The notes beneath the pieces are model-generated. The model did not search any database. It saw only the letters and a list, made by a program, of their open reading frames with translations, and was not told where the DNA came from. This document shows, in pieces, positions 40,701 to 53,940 of a DNA stretch of 64,000 bases. Source of the stretch: Agromyces bracchium (GTDB lineage: Bacteria > Actinomycetota > Actinomycetes > Actinomycetales > Microbacteriaceae); assembly GCF_009709675.1 (NCBI RefSeq), contig NZ_WMLB01000018.1, positions 1 to 64,000 on the forward strand, written 5' to 3'. The translations under genes were made by a program, and so were the position numbers. Positions within the stretch are counted from its first letter, which is position 1. Every line of letters starts with the position of its first letter.

Positions 40701-42176
40701 CTACTGCAGTGCCGAGGTGAGCCGCGCGATGCCGTCGAGGAACGTGGCCGACGCGGGTTCCCGGTTCCACTCCTCGAGCGTCAGCTCGCGGCCGAGCTCA
40801 CGGTACTTCGCCTCGACCGCGCGCATGTCGGCCACGAACGAGGCGCCGCGCACGAGCATCGTGACCTCGAAGTTCAGCGCGAACGACCGGATGTCCATGT
40901 TGCTCGAGCCGATCACCGCGACGTCGTCGTCGATCGACAGGTGCTTGGCGTGCAGGATGAACGGGCCCGGGTAGAGCCAGATCCGCACTCCGGCCGTGAG
41001 CAGCGCGCGGTAGTACGAACGCTGGGCGTGCCACACGCCGCCCTGGTCGCCGATCTCCGACACGAACAGCTGCACGTCGAGCCCCCGCAGCTTCGCCGAC
41101 GTGATCGCGTAGACCATCGCCTCGTCGGGCACGAAGTAGGGGCTCGTGATGATCACCCGCTCCTGCGCCGAGTTCACCAGGGTGAGGAACTGCCGCAAGT
41201 TGTTCTCGCTCTCGAACGCCGGGCCGCTCGGCACGACCTGGCAGTCGAGCGCCTCGGCCGAGGTGTCGATCGGCAGGTCGGTCGCGGGCACGTTGGCGTC
41301 CTCGCCGAGCACCTCGCCCGTCTCGGCGTACCAGTCGGAGCGGAAGACCGCGTTGAGCTCGGCGACGGCGGGGCCCGTGACCCTGGCGACGAGCTCCTGC
41401 CACTTGAGGCCTCGCTTCAGGTTCTTCGGCGAGTCGTAGCTGCGGTCGATGAGGTTCTGCGAGCCCATGTGCCCGACGACGCCGTCGACGACGACGATCT
41501 TGCGGTGGTTGCGGAGGTCGGGCCGCTGCCACTCGCCCTTGAACGGGCGGACGGGCAGCAGGTAGTGCCACTCGACGCCGATGCGATCGAGCTCCGCGAC
41601 CGTGGCCTTGTGCAGCGGGACCTTCGACGAGGCGATGTGGTCCATCAGCAGCCGGACGCGGACGCCGCGGCGGACGGCGTCCTCCATCGCCGCGAAGAAG
41701 CCGCGCGTGGTGTCGTCGAGCGCGACGATGAAGAACTCGACGTGGACGAACCGGGTCGCGGTCGCGATGTCGGCCGCCATCGCGTCGATCGAGCCCTGGT
41801 AGTCGTCGATCAGGGTCGCGCGGTTGCCCGAGGTCGCCGGCAGGCCCGTGAGTCGGGTGTTCTGCTCGACGGTGGAGTCGAACCACGCGGGCCACGTCGC
41901 GTGGTCGGCCACGAGGTCGACGCCGGCGGTGCGCTCGGCGATCATCCGGTCGGCCTCGTCCTGTCGCGCCATCCGCTGCTTGGGCAGTCTGATGTTGCCG
42001 ATCAGCAGGTAGAGCAGGATCCCGACGAACGGGATGAGGAAGATGGCGAGCAGCCACGCCATCGCGGCCGTCGGCTTGCGGTCGCGCGGGATGATGATGA
42101 GCGCGGTGATGCGGATCGCGAGGTCGACGAGGATCACGAGACCCCCGACGACCGCCGCCCACTCGCCGCCGCTCAC
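40701..42176 (-). CDS. cls: Cardiolipin synthase, PLD family
   Basis: 491 aa. Two N-terminal membrane helices (about 7-25 and 36-58) precede two phospholipase-D HKD motifs: NHRKIVVVDG (His224) and LHAKHLSIDDD (about His404), each followed by a GS.N sequence (GSQNLIDRSY, GSSNMDIRSF). It condenses two phosphatidylglycerol molecules, or a related reaction, to make cardiolipin at the membrane. The start is the GTG at 42176, overlapping the stop of an 8-codon reading frame just upstream. Confidence 0.92.
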   Translation of the reverse strand: MSGGEWAAVVGGLVILVDLAIRITALIIIPRDRKPTAAMAWLLAIFLIPFVGILLYLLIGNIRLPKQRMARQDEADRMIAERTAGVDLVADHATWPAWFDSTVEQNTRLTGLPATSGNRATLIDDYQGSIDAMAADIATATRFVHVEFFIVALDDTTRGFFAAMEDAVRRGVRVRLLMDHIASSKVPLHKATVAELDRIGVEWHYLLPVRPFKGEWQRPDLRNHRKIVVVDGVVGHMGSQNLIDRSYDSPKNLKRGLKWQELVARVTGPAVAELNAVFRSDWYAETGEVLGEDANVPATDLPIDTSAEALDCQVVPSGPAFESENNLRQFLTLVNSAQERVIITSPYFVPDEAMVYAITSAKLRGLDVQLFVSEIGDQGGVWHAQRSYYRALLTAGVRIWLYPGPFILHAKHLSIDDDVAVIGSSNMDIRSFALNFEVTMLVRGASFVADMRAVEAKYRELGRELTLEEWNREPASATFLDGIARLTSALQ

Positions 42177-42276
42177 GGCGTCACCTCGACAGCACCCATA
42201 CGATCGCCCCCAGTCCACGAGTCCTGAGGTGATCGTATTGGTGCGAGCGCCTCGCCCGACGACCGCGGTGGTTCTT

Positions 42277-42360
42277 TTCTCAGGAACCACGCGCCGGATC
42301 CGACGCTTCTCAGGACGACACGCCGTCGCCTGCGGCGACACGCCGGAGAACTCCTGAGAA
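42277..42360. repeat. TTCTCAGGA/TCCTGAGAA repeat cluster, locus A
   Basis: TTCTCAGGA occurs at 42277 and 42307, and its complement TCCTGAGAA at 42352, in the gap between cls and argG. The last pair encloses a GC-rich hairpin (GCCGTCGCC..GGCGACACGCC). Locus B on the other side of argG and the protease gene has three more copies. This gap also holds GTGGTTC..GAACCAC, a possible argG terminator. Confidence 0.7.
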
Positions 42361-42374
42361 ACGTACGCCCGTCG

Positions 42375-46545
<4,171 letters not shown>

Positions 46546-46585
46546 TGCCGACGGCGCCCTCCCGGGCCGCCGGAACCCCATGGGT

Positions 46586-46591
46586 TACGGT
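46586..46591 (+). promoter_or_regulatory. -10 hexamer TACGGT, DUF3151 gene
   Basis: TACGGT ends 5 nt before the GTG at 46597. Confidence 0.5.
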
Positions 46592-46596
46592 TGAGT

Positions 46597-47145
46597 GTGA
46601 CTCAGGAACAGACCCCACCGGAGGCCGAGGCGGTGCTCGCCGACGAACCCGAGGTCAGGCGGGCGCTGAGCGAAGCCGACCGTGGGTCGGTCGCCGGGGT
46701 CGTCGCCCACCACCCGTCATCGCCCCTCGCCTGGGCCGAACTCGCCGACCTCGCCGACTCCGAGGGGCGCGCGCTCGACGCGTTCGCCTACGCCGTCGTC
46801 GCCGTCGACCTCGCACGCGGTTCGCTCGAGGCATCCGGATGGCGCCCTGGCGAGCCCGTGCCCTGGTCGGAGGAGTCGAACCGGGCCTACCTGCGCGCGC
46901 TCGACGCCGAACGTCGTGCCGCAGCGCGGCTCGGGCTCGACGAGCGTGCTGCGCGCGCGGCATCCGACCTCGAGGGCGCCGACGCCGAGGCGCCCGCCCG
47001 CATCGCATCGGAGTTCACGCCCACCCAGGTCATCACCGTCGTCGGGGCCGCAGCCGGGCTCTTCGCCCCGGCCGTCGGCACCGAGGCCCGCACCGGCGAA
47101 CCCCTCGCCGAACCCGACGCCGCCGACGCGGCAGGAGAGGACTGA
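46597..47145 (+). CDS. DUF3151 family protein
   Basis: 182 aa. DUF3151 proteins are short, TPR-like helical proteins found next to purA in many actinobacteria, as here. [47 protein letters not shown] and [25 protein letters not shown] are conserved. The molecular role is unknown. It starts at the GTG following the -10 hexamer; a TTG two codons earlier is less likely. It ends 1 nt before purA. Confidence 0.82.
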   Translation: MTQEQTPPEAEAVLADEPEVRRALSEADRGSVAGVVAHHPSSPLAWAELADLADSEGRALDAFAYAVVAVDLARGSLEASGWRPGEPVPWSEESNRAYLRALDAERRAAARLGLDERAARAASDLEGADAEAPARIASEFTPTQVITVVGAAAGLFAPAVGTEARTGEPLAEPDAADAAGED

Positions 47146-47146
47146 C

Positions 47147-48433
47147 ATGCCCGCAGTCGTGCTGATCGGAGCACAGTGGGGCGATGAGGGCAAGGGCAAG
47201 GCGACCGACCTGCTCTCCTCGCGCCTCGACTACGTCGTGAAGTTCAACGGCGGCAACAACGCGGGGCACACCGTCGTCGTCGGCGAGGAGAAGTACGCCC
47301 TGCACCTGCTGCCCTCCGGCATCCTCACGCCCGGCGTCACGCCGGTGATCGCGAACGGCGTGGTCGTCGACATCGAGGTGCTCTTCGAGGAGATCGAAGG
47401 GCTCGAGTCGCGCGGCGTCGACACGTCGCAGCTGAAGATCTCGGCGAACGCGCACGTGATCACGCAGTACCACCGCACGCTCGACAAGGTCACCGAGCGC
47501 TTCCTCGGCAAGCGCCAGATCGGCACCACCGGCCGCGGCATCGGCCCGGCGTACGCGGACAAGATCAACCGGGTCGGCATCCGCATGCAGGACCTCTTCG
47601 ACGAGAACATCCTGCGGCAGAAGGTCGAGGGCGCCCTCGACCAGAAGAACCACCTGCTGCTGAAGGTCTACAACCGGCGCGCGATCGAGGTCGACGAGAT
47701 CGTCGACGACCTGCTCGGCTACGTCGAGCGGCTCCGCCCGATGGTCACCGACACGTCGCTGCTGCTGCACCGCGCGCTCGAGGCCGGCGAGACGGTGCTC
47801 TTCGAGGGCGGCCAGGCCACGATGCTCGACGTCGACCACGGCACGTACCCGTTCGTCACGTCGTCGAACGCGACCTCGGGCGGCGCGGTCACGGGCTCGG
47901 GCATCGCGCCGAACCGCATCGATCGCGTCATCGGCATCGTGAAGGCGTACACGACGCGCGTCGGTTCGGGTCCGTTCCCGACCGAGCTGTTCGACGAGTG
48001 GGGCGAGTTCCTGGCCGACAAGGGCCACGAGTTCGGCACCACCACGGGCCGCCGCCGGCGCACCGGATGGTACGACGCGCCCATCGCGCGGTACACCGCA
48101 CGCGTCAACGGCGTCACCGACTTCGTGCTGACGAAGCTCGACGTGCTCACCGGCATCGACCGCATCCCGGTCGCCGTGGCCTACGACGTCGACGGCGTGA
48201 TCATGGAGGAGGTCCCGGTGTCGCAGTCCGACTTCCACCACGCCAAGCCCGTCTACGAGGAGTTCCCGGGCTGGACCGAGGACATCTCGGGCGCGCGGTC
48301 CTTCGACGACCTGCCGCCGAACGCGCAGAGCTACGTGCGCGAGCTCGAGGCGATGTCGGGCGCGCGGTTCTCCGCCATCGGCGTCGGCCCCGGCCGCGAC
48401 GAGATCGTGCAGCTGCACGACCTGCTCGACTAG
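47147..48433 (+). CDS. purA: Adenylosuccinate synthetase
   Basis: 428 aa. The GTP-binding N-terminal motif is [16 protein letters not shown] (8-23) with catalytic Asp13 and His41 in [42 protein letters not shown] and [15 protein letters not shown] are family signatures. It joins IMP and aspartate with GTP on the way to AMP. It is coupled to DUF3151 upstream and followed by a perfect 34-nt palindrome. Confidence 0.97.
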   Translation: MPAVVLIGAQWGDEGKGKATDLLSSRLDYVVKFNGGNNAGHTVVVGEEKYALHLLPSGILTPGVTPVIANGVVVDIEVLFEEIEGLESRGVDTSQLKISANAHVITQYHRTLDKVTERFLGKRQIGTTGRGIGPAYADKINRVGIRMQDLFDENILRQKVEGALDQKNHLLLKVYNRRAIEVDEIVDDLLGYVERLRPMVTDTSLLLHRALEAGETVLFEGGQATMLDVDHGTYPFVTSSNATSGGAVTGSGIAPNRIDRVIGIVKAYTTRVGSGPFPTELFDEWGEFLADKGHEFGTTTGRRRRTGWYDAPIARYTARVNGVTDFVLTKLDVLTGIDRIPVAVAYDVDGVIMEEVPVSQSDFHHAKPVYEEFPGWTEDISGARSFDDLPPNAQSYVRELEAMSGARFSAIGVGPGRDEIVQLHDLLD

Positions 48434-48466
48434 CGGCCGCGCGCCCGTACCGGCCTGCAGCGACGA

Positions 48467-48500
48467 CGAGGGGCGGATGCCACGTGGCATCCGCCCCTCG
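48467..48500. terminator. Perfect 17-bp palindrome after purA
   Basis: CGAGGGGCGGATGCCAC is followed directly by its exact complement, 33 nt after the purA stop, with TTCGTCTCG behind it. It lies between convergent genes and can serve both. Confidence 0.82.
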
Positions 48501-48537
48501 CTTCGTCTCGATGCGGGACGCGCGTCGCTCGTGCCGC

Positions 48538-48759
48538 CTACGGCTCGGTGCCGATCGACTTGTCGATGTTCGCGCGGGCGTCGTCGACCACGCCGTCGTG
48601 CTCGTCGGGCAGGACCTTCTTCACGGCGTCGGCGACGGCGTCGAGGACCGTGTCGCTGACGTCCTCCGCCTGCTCGCTGTTCAGCGCCTCGTCGATCTTG
48701 TCCTTGTTCTGCTCCACGAACTCCTGCGCGTTCTTCGCGAGGTCGTCCATCGCTCCCAT
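48538..48759 (-). CDS. Small antitoxin-like helical protein
   Basis: 73 aa, charged and helical (MDDLAKNAQEFVEQNKDKID, VLDAVADAVKKVLPDEHD). It resembles the MT0933-like (Rv0909) antitoxin family of short actinobacterial proteins, but no toxin gene is adjacent. AAGGGGAC is a good ribosome-binding site ahead of the ATG at 48759. A general stress or CsbD-like role is an alternative. Confidence 0.65.
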   Translation of the reverse strand: MGAMDDLAKNAQEFVEQNKDKIDEALNSEQAEDVSDTVLDAVADAVKKVLPDEHDGVVDDARANIDKSIGTEP

Positions 48760-48893
48760 GGGTGTCCCCTTCCCTCGACAACGGTGTCCCGGGAATCGTA
48801 CGTACGTGCCGCGGCGGCTCGGAAGGCCGAGCCGCACGGGTCGCGGCCGATTCACAGGCCGGGCGTCGCCGTCGCGCGTGCCAGACTTGCCGG

Positions 48894-49547
48894 ATGCCCG
48901 CTCGTCGCCCGCTCGTCCACACGCTCGAAGGTCGCAACGTCGCGCTGACGCCGCTCGGCGAGGACGACTTCCCCTCGCTGCGCGAGGCGATCGGGCGGCC
49001 TGAGGTCTTCGCCGGCGGGTTCGGCGGCGGACCGTCCGGACTCCCTTCCGACGATGCGGCGTTCGAGGTGTTCGCCCGCGTCTCCTACACCCCGGCGTCC
49101 GATGCGATCCCGTTCGCGGTTCGGCTGCGCGGCGGCCCCGACGACGGCGCGCTCGTCGGCGCCACCAAGCTCGGCGACCTCGACCTGCCGAACGAGTCGG
49201 CCCACATCGGCTGGACCGGCTTCGACCCGCGCGTGTGGGGCACGGCCGTCAACCCCGAGGTGAAGCTGCTCATGCTCGGCCTCGCGTTCGACCACGGCTT
49301 CGGTCGCGTGAAGCTCCAGGCGGATGCCGTCAACGCGCGCTCGCGCGCCGCGATCGCGAAGCTCGGCGCGAGCTTCGAGGGCGTCCACCGCCGCGCGATG
49401 CGCCGCCCCGACGGCACGTGGCGCGACACCGCGGTGTACGCGATCGTCGTCGACGAGTGGCCCGCCGTGCGGGCCGGCCTCGAGGCGCGGCTCGCGGCGT
49501 GGGGCGACAGGCCGGTCACGCTGGCAGGATCGCCGCGCGAACGCTAA
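48894..49547 (+). CDS. GNAT-family N-acetyltransferase
   Basis: 217 aa, RimJ/RimL-like GNAT. LEGRNVALTPLGEDDFPSLREA opens the fold. LVGATKLGDLDLPNESAHIGWTGFDPRVWG and LMLGLAFDHGFGRVKLQADAVNARSRAAIAKLGASFEGVHRR (spanning about residues 125-170) hold the acetyl-CoA and late helix elements. The substrate is unknown. The upstream hexamer CAGACT is only a weak -10. Confidence 0.85.
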   Translation: MPARRPLVHTLEGRNVALTPLGEDDFPSLREAIGRPEVFAGGFGGGPSGLPSDDAAFEVFARVSYTPASDAIPFAVRLRGGPDDGALVGATKLGDLDLPNESAHIGWTGFDPRVWGTAVNPEVKLLMLGLAFDHGFGRVKLQADAVNARSRAAIAKLGASFEGVHRRAMRRPDGTWRDTAVYAIVVDEWPAVRAGLEARLAAWGDRPVTLAGSPRER

Positions 49548-49858
49548 CGGAGGACACGCAGGGCCGTTGCGCGGGTAGTGCCGGCCTGCTCCTCCAGGAC
49601 ACCGACGCGTCGTGACGGGAGCACCGCACCCCGTCTCGCTGAGGGGGTGTCCTCGTGAAACGTGGGGGAAAGGTGGTCCCGTTCTCCTTTTCTCCCGGAT
49701 CCCGATGGGTGATCGTCGTGCGGCCCTTTCTGCCGGATCCCGGTGGCTGATCGCCCGTTCCGCGGGGTGGCTCGCGGAGATCCGCTCAGACCTCTCGTCG
49801 ACGGCCCTCTCTCGGTGGGACGACCGCACGCCGGGCCGCATTCCGGCGCGCACGGCGC
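49548..49858. other. 311-bp intergenic gap with a direct repeat
   Basis: No convincing gene is seen. A direct repeat with 38-bp period is present: TTTCTCCCGGATCCCGATGG then TTTCTGCCGGATCCCGGTGG, at about 49689-49708 and 49727-49746, each continuing with a TGATCG word. The codon bias here is unlike the neighbouring genes. The gap separates convergent GNAT and symporter genes. Confidence 0.55.
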
Positions 49859-51325
49859 TCAGCCGCGGTCGCGCTCAGGCAGGTGCAGCCGCGCGAGGAA
49901 CGCGTCGGTGCCCCGCGGCATCCGTCGCCGGTCGGCGCGCGAGACGAGCACGGTCACGAGCACCGCGATCGGCACCGTCCAGGCGGCAGGTTGCTCGATG
50001 AGCGGGCGGATGGCGGGCGCCGCCGCCGTCAGGAGGGCGCCGCCGAGGATCGCCGCCCCCGAGAGCGTCGCGCCGGTGGCCATGCCCGCGATGGCGCCCC
50101 GCGCGGTGAGCCCGCGCCACCAGATGCCGAGGATGAGCACCGGACAGAGCGTCGACGCCGTGAACGCGAAGACGAGTCCGACGCTGCCCGCGAGCCCTGC
50201 GGGTTCGGTCGCGAACGCGACGACGAGCGGCACGGCCGTCGAGGCGAACGCGGCGATGCGGAAGCCGCGGACGCTGCCGCCGAGGAGGTCCTGCGAGATG
50301 ACGCCCGCGACGGAGACGACGAGGCCCGACGACGTCGAGAGGAACGCGGCGAACGCGCCGCCGATGACGAGCGCGGTGAGCAGGTCGCCCCAGACGCCGG
50401 GCAGCAGGCGGTCGGGCAGCACGAGGACGAGTGCGTCCGCATCTCCGGGCGTCGCGAGGTCGGGCGCGAAGGCGCGGCCGAGCAGCCCGAACAGGGTCGG
50501 GAACGCGTAGAACACCGACAGCAGCACGAGCACGATGACGGTCGTGCGACGGGCGGCGGGGCCGTCGGGGTTCGTGTAGAACCGCACGAGCACGTGGGGG
50601 AGGCCGAGCGTGCCGAGGAGCAGCGCGACCATGAGCGACACGGTCCGATAGGCATCGAGCGCGCCGGGGCCGTCGGACGCCGGGAACGCCTGTGCGGGCG
50701 CGAGCTCGGGCTCGACCGCGCCGGTGACGATGAGCAGCGCGATGACGGGCACCGCGATCGCCGCGAGCTTCAGCCAGAACTGGAACGCCTGCACGAACGT
50801 GATCGAGCGCATGCCGCCCGCTGCGACGACGATCGCGACGAGGGCCGCGACGGCGACCGAGCCGACCCAGCTCGGCAGCCCCGTGGTGATCCGCACGGTC
50901 AGCGCGGCGCCCTGCAGCTGCGGCACGATGTAGAGCCATCCGATGACGACGACGAGGACGCTCGTGACGCGCCGCACCGCGAGCGACTCGAGCCGCGCCT
51001 CGGTGAAGTCGGGGATCGTGTAGGCGCCCGAGCGGCGCAGCGGCGCGGCGACGAAGAGCAGCAGCATGAGGTATCCGGCGGTGTAGCCGATCGGGAACCA
51101 CATGCCGCCCGAGCCGGTCAGCAGGATCAGCCCCGCGATGCCGAGGAACGACGCCGCCGAGAGGTACTCGCCGCCGATGGCGGACGCGTTCCACCACGGC
51201 CGCACGGTGCGACTCGCGACGTAGAAGTCGCTCGTCGTGCGCGAGATGCGCAGCCCGTAGAACCCGATGAGCACCGACACGAGGGCCACGGCGACGATCG
51301 CCGCGTACCCGATCGCGGGGCTCAC
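49859..51325 (-). CDS. Sodium/solute symporter, acetate permease-like
   Basis: 488 aa, SSS family (ActP-like) with about 13 membrane segments. The signature regions are SRTVRPWWNASAIGGEYLSAASFLGI, AGGMRSITFVQAFQFWLK, GTLGLPHVLVRFYTNPDG and FLSTSSGLVVSVAGVISQDLLGG. It is expected to carry a monocarboxylate (acetate, pyruvate, propionate) with sodium or protons. The GTG start overlaps the preceding DUF485-like gene by 4 bp. It is a paralogue of the symporter at 54315. Confidence 0.87.
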   Translation of the reverse strand: MSPAIGYAAIVAVALVSVLIGFYGLRISRTTSDFYVASRTVRPWWNASAIGGEYLSAASFLGIAGLILLTGSGGMWFPIGYTAGYLMLLLFVAAPLRRSGAYTIPDFTEARLESLAVRRVTSVLVVVIGWLYIVPQLQGAALTVRITTGLPSWVGSVAVAALVAIVVAAGGMRSITFVQAFQFWLKLAAIAVPVIALLIVTGAVEPELAPAQAFPASDGPGALDAYRTVSLMVALLLGTLGLPHVLVRFYTNPDGPAARRTTVIVLVLLSVFYAFPTLFGLLGRAFAPDLATPGDADALVLVLPDRLLPGVWGDLLTALVIGGAFAAFLSTSSGLVVSVAGVISQDLLGGSVRGFRIAAFASTAVPLVVAFATEPAGLAGSVGLVFAFTASTLCPVLILGIWWRGLTARGAIAGMATGATLSGAAILGGALLTAAAPAIRPLIEQPAAWTVPIAVLVTVLVSRADRRRMPRGTDAFLARLHLPERDRG

Positions 51326-51798
51326 GCGTCCTCCGCGAGCGAGCGGTAGCGGGCCTCGTTGCGCGACGCCGCGCGCACGTAGAGCGCCGCGACGCTGATC
51401 GCGAGCGGGTACACCCCGAAGCCGAGGAGCAGCCACGAGACGGGCACGCCCGCGACGAACGCGTCGTCGAGCGCGGGAGCCAGCACGACGACGCCGACGA
51501 AGACGATCGTCGCGAGCACGAACCCGCCCGCGCAGATCAGCGCGAGGCGCAACTGCGACCGGATCAGCGAGCGCACGTAGACCGACTGGATGTCGGTCGG
51601 CCCGGTGTCGGTGCCGGGTCCGCGCGTGCGCGCGGCGGGGCGGCGGTCGGATGTCGCGGCGTGCGAGTTGCGCGGCGCGGTGACGCGGACGCGGGGCGGT
51701 GGGGCCTGCGGTGTGGAGTCGTCGGCGGAGGGTGGTCTCGATACGGGTGCTTCGCGTCCTACTCGACCACCGTCGGCGTCGCGCGGTTCGTCGCTCAC
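51322..51798 (-). CDS. DUF485-like membrane partner of symporter
   Basis: 158 aa. The C-terminal half has two membrane helices (LRLALICAGGFVLATIVFVGVVVLA-like region and VPVSWLLLGFGVYPLAISVAALYV region) and a RNEARYRSL tail typical of the small proteins paired with ActP-like symporters. The first 75 residues are Pro/Arg/Ser-rich, and part of them is encoded by a half copy of the palindromic element (51733-51772). It overlaps both neighbours by 4 bp. Confidence 0.75.
   Translation of the reverse strand: MSDEPRDADGGRVGREAPVSRPPSADDSTPQAPPPRVRVTAPRNSHAATSDRRPAARTRGPGTDTGPTDIQSVYVRSLIRSQLRLALICAGGFVLATIVFVGVVVLAPALDDAFVAGVPVSWLLLGFGVYPLAISVAALYVRAASRNEARYRSLAEDA
51733..51772. repeat. Palindromic element, half copy 5, inside a gene
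   Basis: TGGTCTCGATACGGGTGC..GCGTCCTACTCGACCACCG equals one arm of the elements at 2635-9471. It is translated in frame in the DUF485-like gene. Confidence 0.8.
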
Positions 51799-52532
51799 GG
51801 CCGCGCCCGCGGCGTCGCCGCCTCGAGTCGTTCGCGAAGGCCGGGCAGCAGCCGACGGCTGACCGGCAGCTCGGCCTGCCCGACGACGATCGTCGGCCGG
51901 TCGCCGCCGAGCCGGACCCGCGTCACGTGCGGGAGCGCCACGAGGTACGACCGGTGCACGCGCACGAAGCCGGCCTCCGCCCACTGCCGCTCGAGGTCGG
52001 ACATCGGCACGCGCACGAGGTAGCTCGCCTCGTCGGTGTGCAGCCGCGCGTAGTCGCCCTGCGCCTGCACGTAGCGCACGTCGTCGCGGCGGATCATGCG
52101 GGTCGTGCCGCCGAGGGTCACGGCGATCATCTCGGGGCGCGCGGCCGCGGCATCCGTCGCCTGACCCTGGCCCATCGACTCGACCACGCGCGTGACCGAC
52201 CGGTGCAGCCGCTCGGTGCGCACGGGCTTCAGCAGGTAGTCGACCGCGGCGAGGTCGAACGCCTCGAGCGCGCCCTCCTCGTCGGCGGTGACGAAGACGA
52301 ACGCCGGCTTGTGCTCGAAGCGCTGGAGCGCGCGGGCGAGGTCGAAGCCCGACAGGCCGGGCATGTGGATGTCGAGGAAGGCGGCGTCGACGGGCTCGCG
52401 CGTGAGGATCCGGATGGCCTCGGCGCCCGAGGTCGCGCGGTGGATGGTGCCGATCCGCGGGTCCTGGCCGAGGAGGAACGCGAGCTCGTCCACGGCGGGC
52501 TGCTCGTCGTCGGCGATGAGGACCGAGATCAC
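51795..52532 (-). CDS. LytTR-family response regulator
   Basis: 245 aa. Receiver domain: acidic pocket DDEQ near 7-10, phospho-acceptor Asp in AFLDIHMPGLSGFDL (about 54), Thr/Lys in VFVTADEE and YLLKPVRTERL. The C-terminal LytTR DNA-binding domain (about 130-240) has RRDDVRYVQAQGDYARLHT and FVRVHRSYLVALPHV. It is paired with the kinase upstream (4-bp overlap). It probably binds the phased CGTTC repeats at 53780-53829 to control both symporter modules. Confidence 0.92.
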   Translation of the reverse strand: MISVLIADDEQPAVDELAFLLGQDPRIGTIHRATSGAEAIRILTREPVDAAFLDIHMPGLSGFDLARALQRFEHKPAFVFVTADEEGALEAFDLAAVDYLLKPVRTERLHRSVTRVVESMGQGQATDAAAARPEMIAVTLGGTTRMIRRDDVRYVQAQGDYARLHTDEASYLVRVPMSDLERQWAEAGFVRVHRSYLVALPHVTRVRLGGDRPTIVVGQAELPVSRRLLPGLRERLEAATPRARP

Positions 52533-53761
52533 GGCACCAGTCTCCCATCCGGTTCGGCGGGGCGGCCCGAGCGGGCGTCGACGGATGCCGCGGAGCGGCC
52601 CGGCTGCGATTTCGGCACGCTCATGCGCACCAGCGTGCCCGCACCGACGTTCGTCTCCACGACGAGCCCGTGCTCGTCGCCGTACACCTGCCGCAGGCGC
52701 GCGTCGACGTTGCGGAGGCCCACGTGCTCGCCCGGCGTGCCGCCCGCGAGCACCTGCGCGGCGACCTCGGGGTCGATGCCGACGCCGTCGTCCTCGACGG
52801 TGATCTCGGCGAACGCGCCGCGGTCCTCCGCGATGATCGTGATGCGCCCGCCGCCCTCCTTCGCCTCGAGCCCGTGCCGCACGGCGTTCTCCACGAGCGG
52901 TTGGATCGAGAGGAACGGGATCACGGTCGAGAGCACCTCGGGCGCGACCTGCAGCGTCACGCGGAGCCGGTCGCCGAAGCGCGCCCGCTCGAGCTTCAGG
53001 TACGAGTCGATCGAGCGCAGCTCCTCGGCGACGGTCGTGAAGTCGCCGTGGCGGCGGAACGAGTAGCGCGTGAAGTCGGCGAACTCGAGCACGAGCTCGC
53101 GCGCCTTGGCCGGGTCGGTGTTGATGAACGACGCGATCGCGTTCAGCGAGTTGTAGATGAAGTGCGGGCTGATCTGCGCGCGGAGCGCGCGCACCTCGAG
53201 CTCCGCGAGCGCCGCGCGCGACGCGTCGAGCTCGCCGAGCTCCACCTGCGCGGCGACCCACTCGGCGACCTCGCCCGTCGCCCGCACGAGCCCGGCGCGG
53301 ACCCGCCCCGCGAAGGCGACGACCGCGCCCACCGCGACGCCGTCGGCGAGGATCGGCGCGGCCGCGGCATCCGCATCGCCCGACGGGGTCGGCACGCGCC
53401 GCTCGACCTGGGGCCTGCCGGTTCCGACCGCCTCGTCGGCGAGCCGCTCCGCGACGGAGACGAGCGTCTCGTCGCCGTCGACCGCGACCGGCCCGCCCGT
53501 CATCACGAGCGCGACCGTGTCGGCGCCGAGCATGGACCTCAGGTGCCGCGCTGCGCGCGCGGCATCCGCCTCGGTCATGTCGCCGCGCAGGTGCTTCGCG
53601 GCTCGAGACGCCAGGTGCAGCGTCTCGTAGGTCGCGCGCTCGGCATCGGTGCCCAGCTCCTTCGACTGCACCGCGAGGCGCCGCAGCAGCACGACGACGC
53701 CCACCGCGAGCGCGCCCGCGACGACGCCGGCAGCGGCGGCGAGCAGCATCGACTCGGGCAT
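52529..53761 (-). CDS. LytS-type sensor histidine kinase
   Basis: 410 aa. One N-terminal helix (SMLLAAAAGVVAGALAVGVVVLL), a GAF-like middle (about 75-190: GADTVALVMTGGPVAVDGDE) and a His_kinase domain with phospho-acceptor His in ISPHFIYNSLNAIASFI (about 212). The HATPase end has IQPLVENAVRHGL, VEDDGVGI and HVGLRNVDARL. Unlike LytS/BtsS it lacks the multi-helix sensor, so its signal may be cytoplasmic. It has a leaderless-type start. Confidence 0.9.
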   Translation of the reverse strand: MPESMLLAAAAGVVAGALAVGVVVLLRRLAVQSKELGTDAERATYETLHLASRAAKHLRGDMTEADAARAARHLRSMLGADTVALVMTGGPVAVDGDETLVSVAERLADEAVGTGRPQVERRVPTPSGDADAAAAPILADGVAVGAVVAFAGRVRAGLVRATGEVAEWVAAQVELGELDASRAALAELEVRALRAQISPHFIYNSLNAIASFINTDPAKARELVLEFADFTRYSFRRHGDFTTVAEELRSIDSYLKLERARFGDRLRVTLQVAPEVLSTVIPFLSIQPLVENAVRHGLEAKEGGGRITIIAEDRGAFAEITVEDDGVGIDPEVAAQVLAGGTPGEHVGLRNVDARLRQVYGDEHGLVVETNVGAGTLVRMSVPKSQPGRSAASVDARSGRPAEPDGRLVP

Positions 53762-53768
53762 GCATGTG

Positions 53769-53774
53769 ACTGTA
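53769..53774 (-). promoter_or_regulatory. -10 hexamer TACAGT, leaderless kinase gene
   Basis: Minus-strand TACAGT ends 7 nt before the ATG at 53761. Confidence 0.6.
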
Positions 53775-53779
53775 GCCGT

Positions 53780-53829
53780 CGTTCGTCGTCGCCCCGCGCC
53801 GTTCGTCGCACGGTCGGCGCCGTTCACCG
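53780..53829. promoter_or_regulatory. Phased CGTTC repeats, likely LytTR binding sites
   Basis: CGTTCGTCG at 53780 and 53800 and CGTTCACCG at 53821 are direct repeats spaced 20 and 21 bp apart, two helical turns each. LytTR regulators bind direct repeats of about 9 bp one to two turns apart. They lie in the divergent promoter between the kinase gene and the second symporter module. Confidence 0.7.
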
Positions 53830-53940
53830 ACGACGAGCGGTCGGGCCCCCCGGCGCGGCATCCGCAGGTTCAGCATGGACGCATTGCGACCGCAGCGGCG
53901 CGGGCTTGCCCCGGCCGCACCCCCTCGAAGGAGAGACGCC

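Noticed and set aside
49612-50001. 129-codon frame in the gap after the GNAT gene
   Set aside because: It runs into the 3' end of the symporter gene on the other strand, lacks a ribosome-binding site, and has Arg/Ser/Ala shadow-like composition.
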